Assembly (NCBI GenBank): GCA_025456205.1
Contig: JALOLA010000001.1
Span: forward strand, 1 to 64,000
Direction: 5' to 3'
DNA length: 64,000 nucleotides
From: Acidobacteriota bacterium
GTDB taxonomy: Bacteria > Acidobacteriota > Aminicenantia > UBA2199
The notes below the pieces were generated by a model. That model ran no database searches. It saw only the letters and a list, made by a program, of their open reading frames with translations, and was not told where the DNA came from. Below are positions 32,311 through 41,340 of this stretch, in pieces (within the stretch, counting starts at the first letter, position 1; each line of letters opens with the position of its first letter). The translations under genes and the position numbers were made by a program.

Positions 32311-34077
32311 ATGAAGACCATCAAAGTAGGACTCGGCACGTGCGGAGTTTCTGCTGGCGGCGAGAAGGTCTATGCCGCCCTGAAAGAGGAGATCGCCAGG
32401 GAGCAGCTCCAGGTCCGGCTGGTGGAAACCGGGTGCATGGGCAACTGTTACCAGGAGGTCCTCGTTGAGGTCATCGACGAAAAGGGCCGCGACTACATGT
32501 ATGGCAACGTGACGCCGGACAAGGTCAAAAGGATCCTGGACGAGCAGGTGCGCCAGGACAAGCCCATCGGCGAGTGGATCGTCAAGGGGCTCGATCCCGC
32601 TCGCGAGGACACGTTCTTCGCCAAGCAGAAGCGCATTGTCCTGCGCAACTGCGGCATCATCGATCCCGACTCCATCGAGGAATACATCGCCAGCGGCGGC
32701 TACCAGGCCATCCAGAAGGTGCTGAAGGAATACGCTCCCGAGCAGGTCATTGAGATCATACTCCAGTCCGGGCTGCGCGGCCGCGGCGGGGCGGGATTCC
32801 TGACCGGCATGAAGTGGCGCTTCTGCCGCCAGGCCGCCGGCGACAAGAAATACATCATCTGCAACGCCGACGAGGGTGACCCGGGCGCCTTCATGGACCG
32901 CAGCACCCTGGAGGGCGACCCGCATACGGTGCTGGAAGGCATGATGATCGGCGCTTACGCCTGCGGCGCTGACGAAGCCTACATCTACTGCCGCGCCGAA
33001 TATCCCATGGCCGTGCGCCGGCTGCGGCACTCCATCCGCAAAGCCACGGAGATGGGGTTCCTGGGCGAGGGCATTTTCCACTCGAAAATGAACCTGAGGA
33101 TCAAGATCAAGGAGGGGGCCGGCGCCTTTGTCTGCGGCGAGGAGACCGCCCTGATCGCCTCCATCGAGGGGCAGCGCGGCATGCCGCGCTTCCGGCCTCC
33201 TTTCCCCGCGCAAAAGGGCCTGTGGGGCAAGCCGACCAATATCAACAATGTCGAGACCTATGCCAACGTCCCCTGGATCATCCTGAACGGCGCCGGGGCC
33301 TTTGCCGCCATGGGCACCGAGAACAGCAAGGGCACGAAGGTCTTTGCGCTGGCCGGCAAGATCGCCCGCGGCGGCCTGGTCGAGGTCCCCATGGGCCTGA
33401 CCATCAATGAGATCATCTATGACATCGGCGGCGGCATCCGCGACGGCAAGAAATTCAAGGCCGTGCAGATGGGCGGCCCCTCGGGCGGCTGCATCCCGGC
33501 CGGCATGGGCGACCTGCAGATCGACTACCAGAAGATCAACCAGACCGGGGCCATCATGGGCTCGGGAGGCATGGTGGTCATGGACGAGACCACCTGCATG
33601 GTGGAAATGGCCAAGTTCTTCCTGCGCTTCACCCAGGACGAGAGCTGCGGCAAGTGCACATTCTGCCGTATCGGCACCAAACGCATGCTGGAGATCCTGG
33701 AGCGTATCACCGATGGCCGCGGCCGCCAGGGCGACATCGAGCTGCTGGAGGACCTCGCCGACAAGATCCGCAACAACACGATCTGCGGCCTGGGCCAGAC
33801 GGCGCCCAACCCGGTCCTGACCACGCTGAAGTATTTCCGCGAGGAATACGAAACCCATATCCGCGACAAGAAATGCCCGGCGCACAGCTGCGCCCCGCTC
33901 CTGACCTTCACCATCCTGCCGGACCAGTGCACCGGCTGCACCCTCTGCGCCCGGGTCTGCCCGGCCAAGGCCATCAGCGGCGAGAAGAAACAGGCGCACC
34001 ACATCGACCAGGCCGCCTGCATCAAATGCGGCAAGTGTTTCGAGACTTGTAATTTCAAGGCCATCATCAAGGACTGA
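32311..34077 (+). CDS. NuoF/HydB-like NADH-oxidising flavoprotein with extra iron-sulfur domains
   Basis: 588 residues, longer than NuoF (~440) because of added domains at both ends, as in HydB of NAD-linked, often bifurcating hydrogenases. Residues 1 to ~90 form a thioredoxin-like [2Fe-2S] domain (GLGTCGVSAGGEKVY, ETGCMGNCYQE). The core carries the FMN/NADH site (GLRGRGGAGFLTGMKW, CNADEGDPGAFMDRS, GAGAFVCGEETALIASIEG), an SLBB domain and the N3-type [4Fe-4S] site SCGKCTFCRIG. The C-terminal ferredoxin domain holds two [4Fe-4S] sites (CTGCTLCARVCPAKAI, CIKCGKCFETC). The ribosome site is AAGGAGA, and the next gene follows 12 bases on. It should pass electrons between NAD(H), ferredoxin and the large fused subunit. 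Confidence 0.94.
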   Translation: MKTIKVGLGTCGVSAGGEKVYAALKEEIAREQLQVRLVETGCMGNCYQEVLVEVIDEKGRDYMYGNVTPDKVKRILDEQVRQDKPIGEWIVKGLDPAREDTFFAKQKRIVLRNCGIIDPDSIEEYIASGGYQAIQKVLKEYAPEQVIEIILQSGLRGRGGAGFLTGMKWRFCRQAAGDKKYIICNADEGDPGAFMDRSTLEGDPHTVLEGMMIGAYACGADEAYIYCRAEYPMAVRRLRHSIRKATEMGFLGEGIFHSKMNLRIKIKEGAGAFVCGEETALIASIEGQRGMPRFRPPFPAQKGLWGKPTNINNVETYANVPWIILNGAGAFAAMGTENSKGTKVFALAGKIARGGLVEVPMGLTINEIIYDIGGGIRDGKKFKAVQMGGPSGGCIPAGMGDLQIDYQKINQTGAIMGSGGMVVMDETTCMVEMAKFFLRFTQDESCGKCTFCRIGTKRMLEILERITDGRGRQGDIELLEDLADKIRNNTICGLGQTAPNPVLTTLKYFREEYETHIRDKKCPAHSCAPLLTFTILPDQCTGCTLCARVCPAKAISGEKKQAHHIDQAACIKCGKCFETCNFKAIIKD

Positions 34078-34089
34078 GAGGAAGCAGCC

Positions 34090-37000
34090 ATGGACCAAAT
34101 CACGCTCACCATCGACGGCAAGCCAGTGACCGCCCGCCCGGACCAGACCATCCTGGACGTGATCCGCGAGAACCGCATCGCCGAGATCCCCACCCTGTGC
34201 CACGAGCCCAAGCTGCCGCCCTACGGCTCCTGCTACCTCTGCGTAGTGGAGGTCGAGGGCGTCAAGAAGCTGATCCCTTCCTGCTCCAGCCCGGTGGCCG
34301 ACAAGATGGTCGTGCACACCGACAACCCGCGCATCCGCGAGGCCAGGAAGACGGCGCTGGAGCTATTGCTGTCGAACCACTACGCCGATTGCCTGGCCCC
34401 CTGCCAGCAGACCTGCCCGGCCGGCGTCGACGTCCAGGGCTATATCGCCCTGATCGCCATGGGCAAGCCCCAAGAGGCCGTGCGCCTGATCAAGCAAACC
34501 AACCCCCTGCCCCTGGTCTGCGGCCGCGTCTGCGTGCGCGAGTGCGAGGTCGCCTGCCGCCGCAACCGCGTCGACGAGCGCGTGGGCATCGACTACCTGA
34601 AGCGCTACGCCACCGACATCGACATCGAGGACCCATGGACCCCCGCTGTCCCTGCCGCCAACGGCAAGAAAGTCGCCATCGTCGGCGGCGGTCCCGCGGG
34701 ACTGACCTGCGCCTATTACCTGGTGCTGAAGGGGTATGCCGTCACCCTGTTCGAGAAATCGCCGCACCTGGGCGGCATGCTGCGCTACGGCATTCCCGAG
34801 TACCGCCTGCCCAAGGAGCTGCTGGACAAGGAGATCTCCTGGATCACGAACCTGGGGGTGACCGTAAAGACGCATTCCGCCCTGGGCAAGGATTTCTCGA
34901 TCGCTGACCTGAAGCAACAGGGATTCGATGCCGTCTATCTCGCCTTCGGCGCCCAGAAGGCCAAGGGCATGCGCCTGCCCGGAGAGGATGAGATCCAGGG
35001 CGTCATCGGCGGCATCGACTTTCTCTGGCAGCTGCAGTGCGAAGCCAAGCCCGAGATCTACGGCAACGTGGTGGTTGTCGGCGGCGGCAACACCGCCCTC
35101 GACGCCGCCCGCACCGCCCGCAGGCTGGGCGCCGCCAACGTCACCCTTCTCTACCGCCGCACGCGCAACGAAATGCCAGCCCATCCCATGGAGATCGACG
35201 CCGCCCTCGAGGAAGGCGTGGAGCTGATCCTGCTCTCGGCCCCGACAGAGCTGGTGGCGGAGAACGGCCGGCTCAAGGCCCTGACCTGCATCCGCATGGA
35301 GCTGGGCGAGCCCGACGCCAGCGGCCGGCGCAGCCCCGTGCCGAAAGCGGGCTCCGAGTACAGCCTGCCCTGCGATTTCGTGATCTCGGCCATCGGCCAG
35401 GACGTCGACCTCTGCGGCTTGCAGAAGGACCCGCAGTTGAAGTCGACGCGGCACAACACCCTGGTCTTCAGCGAAGATACGTTCGAAACCACTCTCCCCG
35501 GCGTGTTCACCGGCGGCGACATGGCCACCGGGCCGGCCGTGGCCATCGACGCCATCGCCCACGGCAAGATCGCGGCCAATGCCATCGACCACTTCGTGCG
35601 CACGGGCAAGGCCCAGGGCAAGCCTGAGGAATTCATCAGCCGCAAGGAGGCCTTCGGAGACATCCCCGACAGTGATTTTTCCGATTTTGCCAGGCTGCAA
35701 AAGGAAAAAATGCCGGAGCTCCCCGCCGCCGAGCGGGCCAAGACATTCGACGAGGTCGAGCTCGGCTTCAGCGGCGAACAGGCCGACAACGAAAGTGCGC
35801 GCTGCCTGGAGTGCGGCTGCTCGGCCTATTTCGACTGCGACCTGCGCAAGCATGCCGTGGACTTCGGGGTGGACATCAGCAAGTTCGTGGGCGAGGTGAG
35901 GAAATACAAGGTGGACAAGGCCCACCCCTTCATCACCCTCGACCCCAACAAATGCATCGCCTGCGGCCGCTGCGTGCGCACCTGCTCGGAGATATTGCGC
36001 GTCTCGGCCCTGGGCTTCGTTTACCGCGGCTTTCGATCAGTGATGCGGCCCTCCATGGAAAAGAAGCTGCTGGAGACCAACTGCATCTCCTGCGGCAATT
36101 GCATCGCCGCCTGCCCCACCGGCGCCATCGCCGAGAAGCTGCCTTTCGCCAAGCCCGGCCCCTGGGCCGGCACGAAGCATTCAGCCATCTGCCATTTCTG
36201 TTCCGTGGGCTGCGAGCTGCATTACAAAGTCTACGGCCCCGACGCCTACGCAGTTCTGGGGACCGCCGATGCCGCTCACAACAAGGGCTACCTGTGCCAC
36301 AAGGGCCGTTTCGGCTATCGCTACATGCTGGACGACCAGCGCCTGCGCGCCCCGCTGGTCAAGGGCAAGGCCGGCCTGCAGAAGGCCTCTTGGGACGAAG
36401 CGCTCGACCTGGCCGCCGCAAAGATCCAGGCCCTGGTCAAGAAGCACGGGCCGGAGGCCGTGGCCGTCTTCGCCTCGCCCAGGCTGGCCAACGAAGAACT
36501 GTACCAGCTGCAGAAATGGGTGCGCACCGGCTTCAAGAGCAACATGATCGGCAGCTTCACCCACCTGCTGCAGGGCAACGACCTCGACGCGCTGGACGAC
36601 ATGCTCGGCCTGACCGCCTCCACCACGACCATGGACGAATTCCAGAAAGCCGACGTCATCATGGTGGTCAATGCCGAGCTGACCGAGAACAACCTGGTGG
36701 CCGAGCTCAAGATCAAGGAAGCGATGAAGAAAGGGACGCGCCTGTTGTCCGTGAACTCATCGGAGAATCCCCTGAGCCGCATCGCCGACCTTTGGCTCGA
36801 TCCCAAGCGCGGGACCAACACCGCCCTGCTGGCCGGCCTGGCCAGCGCCCTGATCAAGAAGGGCCGGCTCGACAAGGCCTTCGTCGACGCGCGCACGGAA
36901 AACTTCCCCGCCTTCCAGGCGGCGATCCATGCGATCGCCGGCGACCCGGTGGTCGCCTTGACGGGCATCCAGGCCGATAAATTCGACCGCGCCGTCGACA

Positions 37001-37842
37001 TGCTGGCCGGTGCGGCCAACATCATTGTCGTCTACGGCATGGACCAGTTCCTGGAAAAATCCCGCGATGACATCAAGGCCCTGGGCAACCTGCTGCTGCT
37101 CCTGGGCAAGACGGGGCAGCCCGGCAATGGGCTGGTCCTGGTCCGCGACTACGCCAACGCGCAAGGCCTGCTGGACATGGGGGTCGACAGCCGCTACCTC
37201 CCCGGCCTCGTGCGCCCGGGCCAGAAGGCGGTCGAGCGTTTGCAGTCCTTGTGGGACGTGCCCCTGCAGCGGATCTTCAAGCCCGTCGACCTGGAAGCCC
37301 GGCTGAAAAAAGGCGACGTCAAGGCCCTGCTGGTGTTCGGCGAAGACCCGCTGGCGTCCGCCGCGGCGGGCCGCCTGCTGGCCAAGGTGAAATTCAAGCT
37401 GGTGGTCGACCTCTTCCTGACCGCCAGCGCCGCCGAGGCCGATGTGGTCCTGCCCCTGTCGACTCCCCTGGAGAGCACCGGCACCTTCACCGCCTGCGAT
37501 CGCCGCGTACAGCGCAGCGGCGCCCTCGTGCCGCCGGCTTCCGGGAAGGTTAACCTGGAGATCATCCAGCTGCTGGCGGAAAAACTGGGCATGGCTCTGA
37601 AACCCGCCTCCCCGGAGGCGATCCTTGCCGAGATCGGCGCGGCCAACCCCTATTACGCGGAGGTGGCCCCGGGCGGCTTCTGGGGCAATGACCTGTTCCG
37701 CGCGGCCTTCGCCACGGACAGCGGCAAGGCGCGATTCCTGCCCATCGCCATCGCGGCGGCGACCTGCCCGCTGGAAAAGCAACCGCTGCTGTCCAGCGAG
37801 AACTACATGCAACTGAAAATCAAGAACAAATTGGTGCTATAA
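34090..37842 (+). CDS. NuoG-type / GltD-type / molybdopterin-type fused oxidoreductase
   Basis: 1250 residues. (1) NuoG-like [2Fe-2S] domain, Cys37, 48, 51 and 65. (2) GltD-type iron-sulfur segment, Cys101-109 and Cys144-156. (3) GltD/NfnB-like FAD and NAD(P) domains (IVGGGPAGL near 200, VVGGGNTALDAART near 325, GVFTGGDMATGPAVAI). (4) Two [4Fe-4S] motifs, CIACGRCVRTC near 621 and CISCGNCIAACPTGAI. (5) A MopB domain from about 700 with CHFCSVGC and YLCHKGRFGYRY, as in formate dehydrogenase and NuoG. Where formate dehydrogenases have Cys or Sec before His, this protein reads SFTHLLQG, so the molybdenum ligand seems absent and formate oxidation is doubtful. It is the large subunit of a NuoEF-linked, probably bifurcating complex. 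Confidence 0.88.
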   Translation: MDQITLTIDGKPVTARPDQTILDVIRENRIAEIPTLCHEPKLPPYGSCYLCVVEVEGVKKLIPSCSSPVADKMVVHTDNPRIREARKTALELLLSNHYADCLAPCQQTCPAGVDVQGYIALIAMGKPQEAVRLIKQTNPLPLVCGRVCVRECEVACRRNRVDERVGIDYLKRYATDIDIEDPWTPAVPAANGKKVAIVGGGPAGLTCAYYLVLKGYAVTLFEKSPHLGGMLRYGIPEYRLPKELLDKEISWITNLGVTVKTHSALGKDFSIADLKQQGFDAVYLAFGAQKAKGMRLPGEDEIQGVIGGIDFLWQLQCEAKPEIYGNVVVVGGGNTALDAARTARRLGAANVTLLYRRTRNEMPAHPMEIDAALEEGVELILLSAPTELVAENGRLKALTCIRMELGEPDASGRRSPVPKAGSEYSLPCDFVISAIGQDVDLCGLQKDPQLKSTRHNTLVFSEDTFETTLPGVFTGGDMATGPAVAIDAIAHGKIAANAIDHFVRTGKAQGKPEEFISRKEAFGDIPDSDFSDFARLQKEKMPELPAAERAKTFDEVELGFSGEQADNESARCLECGCSAYFDCDLRKHAVDFGVDISKFVGEVRKYKVDKAHPFITLDPNKCIACGRCVRTCSEILRVSALGFVYRGFRSVMRPSMEKKLLETNCISCGNCIAACPTGAIAEKLPFAKPGPWAGTKHSAICHFCSVGCELHYKVYGPDAYAVLGTADAAHNKGYLCHKGRFGYRYMLDDQRLRAPLVKGKAGLQKASWDEALDLAAAKIQALVKKHGPEAVAVFASPRLANEELYQLQKWVRTGFKSNMIGSFTHLLQGNDLDALDDMLGLTASTTTMDEFQKADVIMVVNAELTENNLVAELKIKEAMKKGTRLLSVNSSENPLSRIADLWLDPKRGTNTALLAGLASALIKKGRLDKAFVDARTENFPAFQAAIHAIAGDPVVALTGIQADKFDRAVDMLAGAANIIVVYGMDQFLEKSRDDIKALGNLLLLLGKTGQPGNGLVLVRDYANAQGLLDMGVDSRYLPGLVRPGQKAVERLQSLWDVPLQRIFKPVDLEARLKKGDVKALLVFGEDPLASAAAGRLLAKVKFKLVVDLFLTASAAEADVVLPLSTPLESTGTFTACDRRVQRSGALVPPASGKVNLEIIQLLAEKLGMALKPASPEAILAEIGAANPYYAEVAPGGFWGNDLFRAAFATDSGKARFLPIAIAAATCPLEKQPLLSSENYMQLKIKNKLVL

Positions 37843-37868
37843 TACCCCTGTTGAAACAGAGGGCATTC

Positions 37869-39950
37869 ATGGTGAAGAAAACGGTCCAGCGCAAAGAGTG
37901 CATCGAGTGCGCCCACAAGCTTGAGCTCGACCTCAAGGAGCGGATCAAGGAACTTGAATGCCTTTACTTCGTCAGCTCGCGGATCGAATCGGGAAAAAGC
38001 CTGGGGCAGATCCTGGAAAGCACCGCGGCCAGCCTGGCCCGGGGTTTCCAATTCCCCGAGCTGGCCTGCGCCGCCATTGTTCTGGACCAGGTCCAATATC
38101 CTCCCGGGGCGACGGCGTGCCAGAAGGTCACGTCCGCCCTTCAGGCCGACATCGTGGTCAACGGCCAATGCCGGGGCTACGTCAAGGTCGGCTATGTGAA
38201 GGAAAGCACTTTCCTTGAAGAGGAGAAAAGGCTCATCAAGGAGATCGGCCGCATGATCTCCAAGGCGGTGGAGAAGCATGAGTTGCAGCTGGAGCTCAAG
38301 AAGTATGTCGGCAACCTGAAGGACCTGGTCAAGGCCAAGACCCGGGAGCTGGAAAAATCCACCAAACGCTTCGAGGACCTTTTCGAGAACGCCCCGGACG
38401 GCATCGTCATCTCTGAGCTCAACGGTGACATCCTGAAGGCCAACCGCGCGTTCTACCGCATGCTTCACTACCCCGAGGACGGTTCGGTCAAGCTGAATTT
38501 CGTGCGCGACAAGCTCTACGCCAATATTCCCCGCATCCGTCCCTATATTTTTAAAAAACTGAAGGAAAAAGGGTTTTTTGAGGGCATGGAGATGAGCCTG
38601 ATCGATTCGCGGGGCAAGCAGTGCCCGGTCATCGGCTCGTTCATCTATGTCGACTTCGACGGGCGGCGCTGCATCGAGGAAGTGTACAAGGACATCCGGC
38701 TGCGCAAGGAGCTGGAGCGCAAGCTGATCGAGCAGAACGAAAACCTGGAAAAGACCATACTGAAAAGGACGGCCGACCTGGAGAACCAGAAAAACCTGCT
38801 GGTCAAAAAGAACGCGGAGCTCGTCTCGCTCACCGAAAAACTCAACGAAAGCAAGAACAAGCTGCAGACCCTGTTCGACGCCATCACCGACCAGGTCGTC
38901 ATGATCGACCGCGAATTCAACATCAAGATGGCCAACCGCAAGGAGGGGGCCGACAGCGGCAAGTGCTACAACAAGATATTCAACCGCGAGCGGCCCTGCG
39001 CAGCATGCCCGGGCGCCATGGTATTCCAGCAGAAGCGCTCCATCACCATGGAGGAAAAGTACGGCGACGAGTACTACCTGCTGCAGGCCTACCCGATCTT
39101 CGACGACCAGGGCGAGGTGGAGGGGGTGCTCGAGTTCTCGCGACAGATCACCCAGCAGAAGAACATGGAGCTGCAGCTCATGCAGACCGACAAGCTGGCT
39201 TCGCTGGGCCAGCTGGTCTCGGGCATCGCCCACGAGATCAACAATCCCAACACCTTTATCCGCGGCAACGTGTCGATCATCCAGGAGGCGATGCGCGATA
39301 TCCTGCCCATCCTGGACGAGTACGCCGGCAACGACAGGAACCTGCAGATCGCCCGCTTGAACTACGACGTGTTCCGCAGCAACGTTTTGGTCCTGCTGGA
39401 GGACATGGCGCAGGGCGCCAACCGCATCAAGACCATCGTCGACGGCCTGCGCAAGTTCGCCAAGCGCGATGACGGGGTGCTGAACGACGAGGTGGACCTT
39501 AACGAGATCATCCAAAGCTGCCTGAGGCTGGTGGCCAACCAGATCGGCCGCAAGGCCAAGGTCAGGCTGGAGCTGGATGCGGGCATCCCCAAGGTCAGGG
39601 GCAACTTCCAGCGCCTGGAGCAGGTGGTGGTCAACATCCTGATCAACGCCTCCCAGGCCATTGATAAAAAAATGGGCGACATCGTCATCCAGACGGCGCA
39701 CCTGGAAAAGGAAGGGGAAAACCTGCTGCGCATCAGCGACGACGGCAAAGGCATCGATGAAAAGACCATGAAGCAGATATTCGATCCATTTTTCACGACC
39801 AAGCGCAACCAGGGGGGGACCGGCCTCGGGCTTTCCATCGCCTACGGTATCATCAAGGAGCACAAGGGGCGGATCGAAGTGGAGAGCAAGCCCGGAGCCG
39901 GCACGACGTTCTCGGTGCGCATCCCGATAACGACGAAGGAATCATCATGA
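37869..39950 (+). CDS. soluble GAF-PAS-PAS sensor histidine kinase
   Basis: 693 residues from the ATG behind AGAGGG; an in-frame TTG at 37851 is less likely. There is no membrane segment, so it senses a cytoplasmic signal. Order: an N-terminal CxxC (RKECIECAHK), a GAF-like domain (about 20-130), a PAS domain (FEDLFENAPDGIVISELNGDI), a coiled coil, a second PAS with a cysteine cluster (GKCYNKIFNRERPCAACPG), which may bind a metal, haem or sense redox, then the HisKA helix with His455 (VSGIAHEINNPNTFIRGN) and an HATPase domain (NILINASQAIDKK, GTGLGLSIAYGIIKEHKG). It overlaps the NtrC-type regulator by four bases, its cognate partner by position. The GAF is similar to that of the broken ATP-grasp gene at 50634. 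Confidence 0.92.
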   Translation: MVKKTVQRKECIECAHKLELDLKERIKELECLYFVSSRIESGKSLGQILESTAASLARGFQFPELACAAIVLDQVQYPPGATACQKVTSALQADIVVNGQCRGYVKVGYVKESTFLEEEKRLIKEIGRMISKAVEKHELQLELKKYVGNLKDLVKAKTRELEKSTKRFEDLFENAPDGIVISELNGDILKANRAFYRMLHYPEDGSVKLNFVRDKLYANIPRIRPYIFKKLKEKGFFEGMEMSLIDSRGKQCPVIGSFIYVDFDGRRCIEEVYKDIRLRKELERKLIEQNENLEKTILKRTADLENQKNLLVKKNAELVSLTEKLNESKNKLQTLFDAITDQVVMIDREFNIKMANRKEGADSGKCYNKIFNRERPCAACPGAMVFQQKRSITMEEKYGDEYYLLQAYPIFDDQGEVEGVLEFSRQITQQKNMELQLMQTDKLASLGQLVSGIAHEINNPNTFIRGNVSIIQEAMRDILPILDEYAGNDRNLQIARLNYDVFRSNVLVLLEDMAQGANRIKTIVDGLRKFAKRDDGVLNDEVDLNEIIQSCLRLVANQIGRKAKVRLELDAGIPKVRGNFQRLEQVVVNILINASQAIDKKMGDIVIQTAHLEKEGENLLRISDDGKGIDEKTMKQIFDPFFTTKRNQGGTGLGLSIAYGIIKEHKGRIEVESKPGAGTTFSVRIPITTKESS

Positions 39951-41314
39951 AAAAAATTCTGGCCATCGACGACGATCAGGCGGTCCTGAATTACCTGAAC
40001 ATCTTGCTTCTGCAGACCGGCGCCTATAAGATCGCCACCCTGGTCAACAGCGCGAAGGCCTTTCATGAGCTGAAAGCCAGCAATTACGACCTGCTGCTCC
40101 TGGACATGGACATGCCCGACGTCAGCGGCCTGGACATCCTGCGCTTTATCAAGGAAAAGGGCATCGACATCGAGACCATCGTCCTGACCGGGGTCGAGGA
40201 CGTCGAACTGGCCGTCTCGGCCATGAAGCTCGGCGCTTTCGATTATCTCACCAAGCCGGTGGACAACGATCAGCTGCTGAAGGTCATCACCACCGTCCTG
40301 GAAACCCGCAAGGCGCGTGGGGCGACCGCGGCCGAGGCCCATGTGTCCCGTGAGCAGTTGCAGTTCAGGGAGGCCTTCCAGGACATCATCACCCAGAACG
40401 CCGAGATGATCGCCATGTTCCAGATGGTCGAGAAAATGGCCCAGCCCGACAACAGCATCCTGATCTGGGGAGAAAGCGGCACCGGCAAGGAGCTGATCGC
40501 CAAGGCCATCCACCGCATCAGCCGCCGGCGCGACGAGAACTTCGTCGCTGTGAACGCCGGGACCTTCGCCAACGAGCTCTTTTCCTCGGAGTTCTTCGGC
40601 CACGACAAGGGGGCCTTTACCGGCGCCAGCGCCGCCAAAAAGGGGTTTTTGGAGGCGGCGGACAGGGGAACGCTGTTCCTCGACGAGATCGGCGAGCTGG
40701 CTCTGCCCATCCAGGTGAAGCTGCTGCGCGTCCTGCAGGAAGGGGAGTTCTTCCGGCTGGGATCGACCCGGAACCAGAAAGTCGACGTGCGCATCATCGC
40801 CGCCACCAACAAGGACCTGCTGAGCGAGATGAAAAAGGGAAATTTCCGCAAGGACCTTTTCTACCGCCTGAACATGAGCTCGGTCTACCTGCTGCCGCTG
40901 CGCGAGCGCAAAGGGGACATCCCGCTGTTGTGCCAGCATTTCCTGGCGAAATACAACGAGCAGAACCAGAAGAGCATCCAGAAAATTTCGGACCCGGCCC
41001 TGCGTCTCCTGAACCGCTACGAGTACCCCGGGAACGTCCGTGAGCTGATGAACATCATCAACAGCGCCGTCATCATCGAGTCGGGAACGGAGCTGCACAA
41101 GAAATCACTGCCCCATTATTTCCTCGAGAGCTCCGCCATACAGGAAACGACGCCATCGGGCCGGCCGCTGCAGACCCTGAACGAGATGGAAAAGGAGCAG
41201 ATCCGGAATGTCATGGCCCATACCGGCGGGAACAAGAGCCAGGCGGCGAAGATCCTGGGCATTTCCCGGGTCAACCTGCTGGCGAAGATCAAGAAATACC
41301 AGCTGCCGGGCTAG
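39947..41314 (+). CDS. NtrC-family sigma-54-dependent response regulator
   Basis: 455 residues with the full NtrC layout. The receiver has phosphorylation Asp53 ([13 protein letters not shown]). The AAA+ domain has Walker A GESGTGKE (175-182), the sigma-54-contacting GAFTGA loop (222-227) and [12 protein letters not shown] Fis-type helix-turn-helix lies at the C-terminus ([19 protein letters not shown]). Phosphorylation by the kinase encoded directly upstream should trigger ring assembly and open-complex formation at sigma-54 promoters. The only sigma-54 promoter I found in the window is at the head of this same gene set, with a matching inverted repeat upstream, so autoregulation is the simplest reading. 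It is the last gene before a terminator-like hairpin. Confidence 0.95.
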   Translation: MKKILAIDDDQAVLNYLNILLLQTGAYKIATLVNSAKAFHELKASNYDLLLLDMDMPDVSGLDILRFIKEKGIDIETIVLTGVEDVELAVSAMKLGAFDYLTKPVDNDQLLKVITTVLETRKARGATAAEAHVSREQLQFREAFQDIITQNAEMIAMFQMVEKMAQPDNSILIWGESGTGKELIAKAIHRISRRRDENFVAVNAGTFANELFSSEFFGHDKGAFTGASAAKKGFLEAADRGTLFLDEIGELALPIQVKLLRVLQEGEFFRLGSTRNQKVDVRIIAATNKDLLSEMKKGNFRKDLFYRLNMSSVYLLPLRERKGDIPLLCQHFLAKYNEQNQKSIQKISDPALRLLNRYEYPGNVRELMNIINSAVIIESGTELHKKSLPHYFLESSAIQETTPSGRPLQTLNEMEKEQIRNVMAHTGGNKSQAAKILGISRVNLLAKIKKYQLPG

Positions 41315-41340
41315 CGGGCCGGCGCCGCTCAGGTTTTTTT
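41313..41340 (+). terminator. likely intrinsic terminator of the redox/sensor operon
   Basis: AGCGG (41313-41317) pairs with CCGCT (41325-41329) around a seven-base loop. CAGG and then seven T (41334-41340) follow. The four-base gap before the T run weakens the call. It overlaps the stop of the convergent glycosyltransferase. Confidence 0.45.

Noticed and set aside
31735-34317. 860-codon open frame opposite the nuoE/nuoF-like genes
   Set aside because: Shadow of two well-recognised genes; low-complexity Leu/Asp/Ala/Gly composition and no start signals.
34090-37842. Formate dehydrogenase annotation of the large fused protein
   Set aside because: The Cys/Sec ligand position appears to be Thr and no in-frame TGA exists; the NuoG/GltD parts point to a different electron-transfer enzyme.
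37838-37851. TATAAT box with a TTG start for the histidine kinase
   Set aside because: No acceptable -35 box at normal spacing, and ATG 37869 has an AGAGGG ribosome site; the box lies at the end of the preceding coding region.
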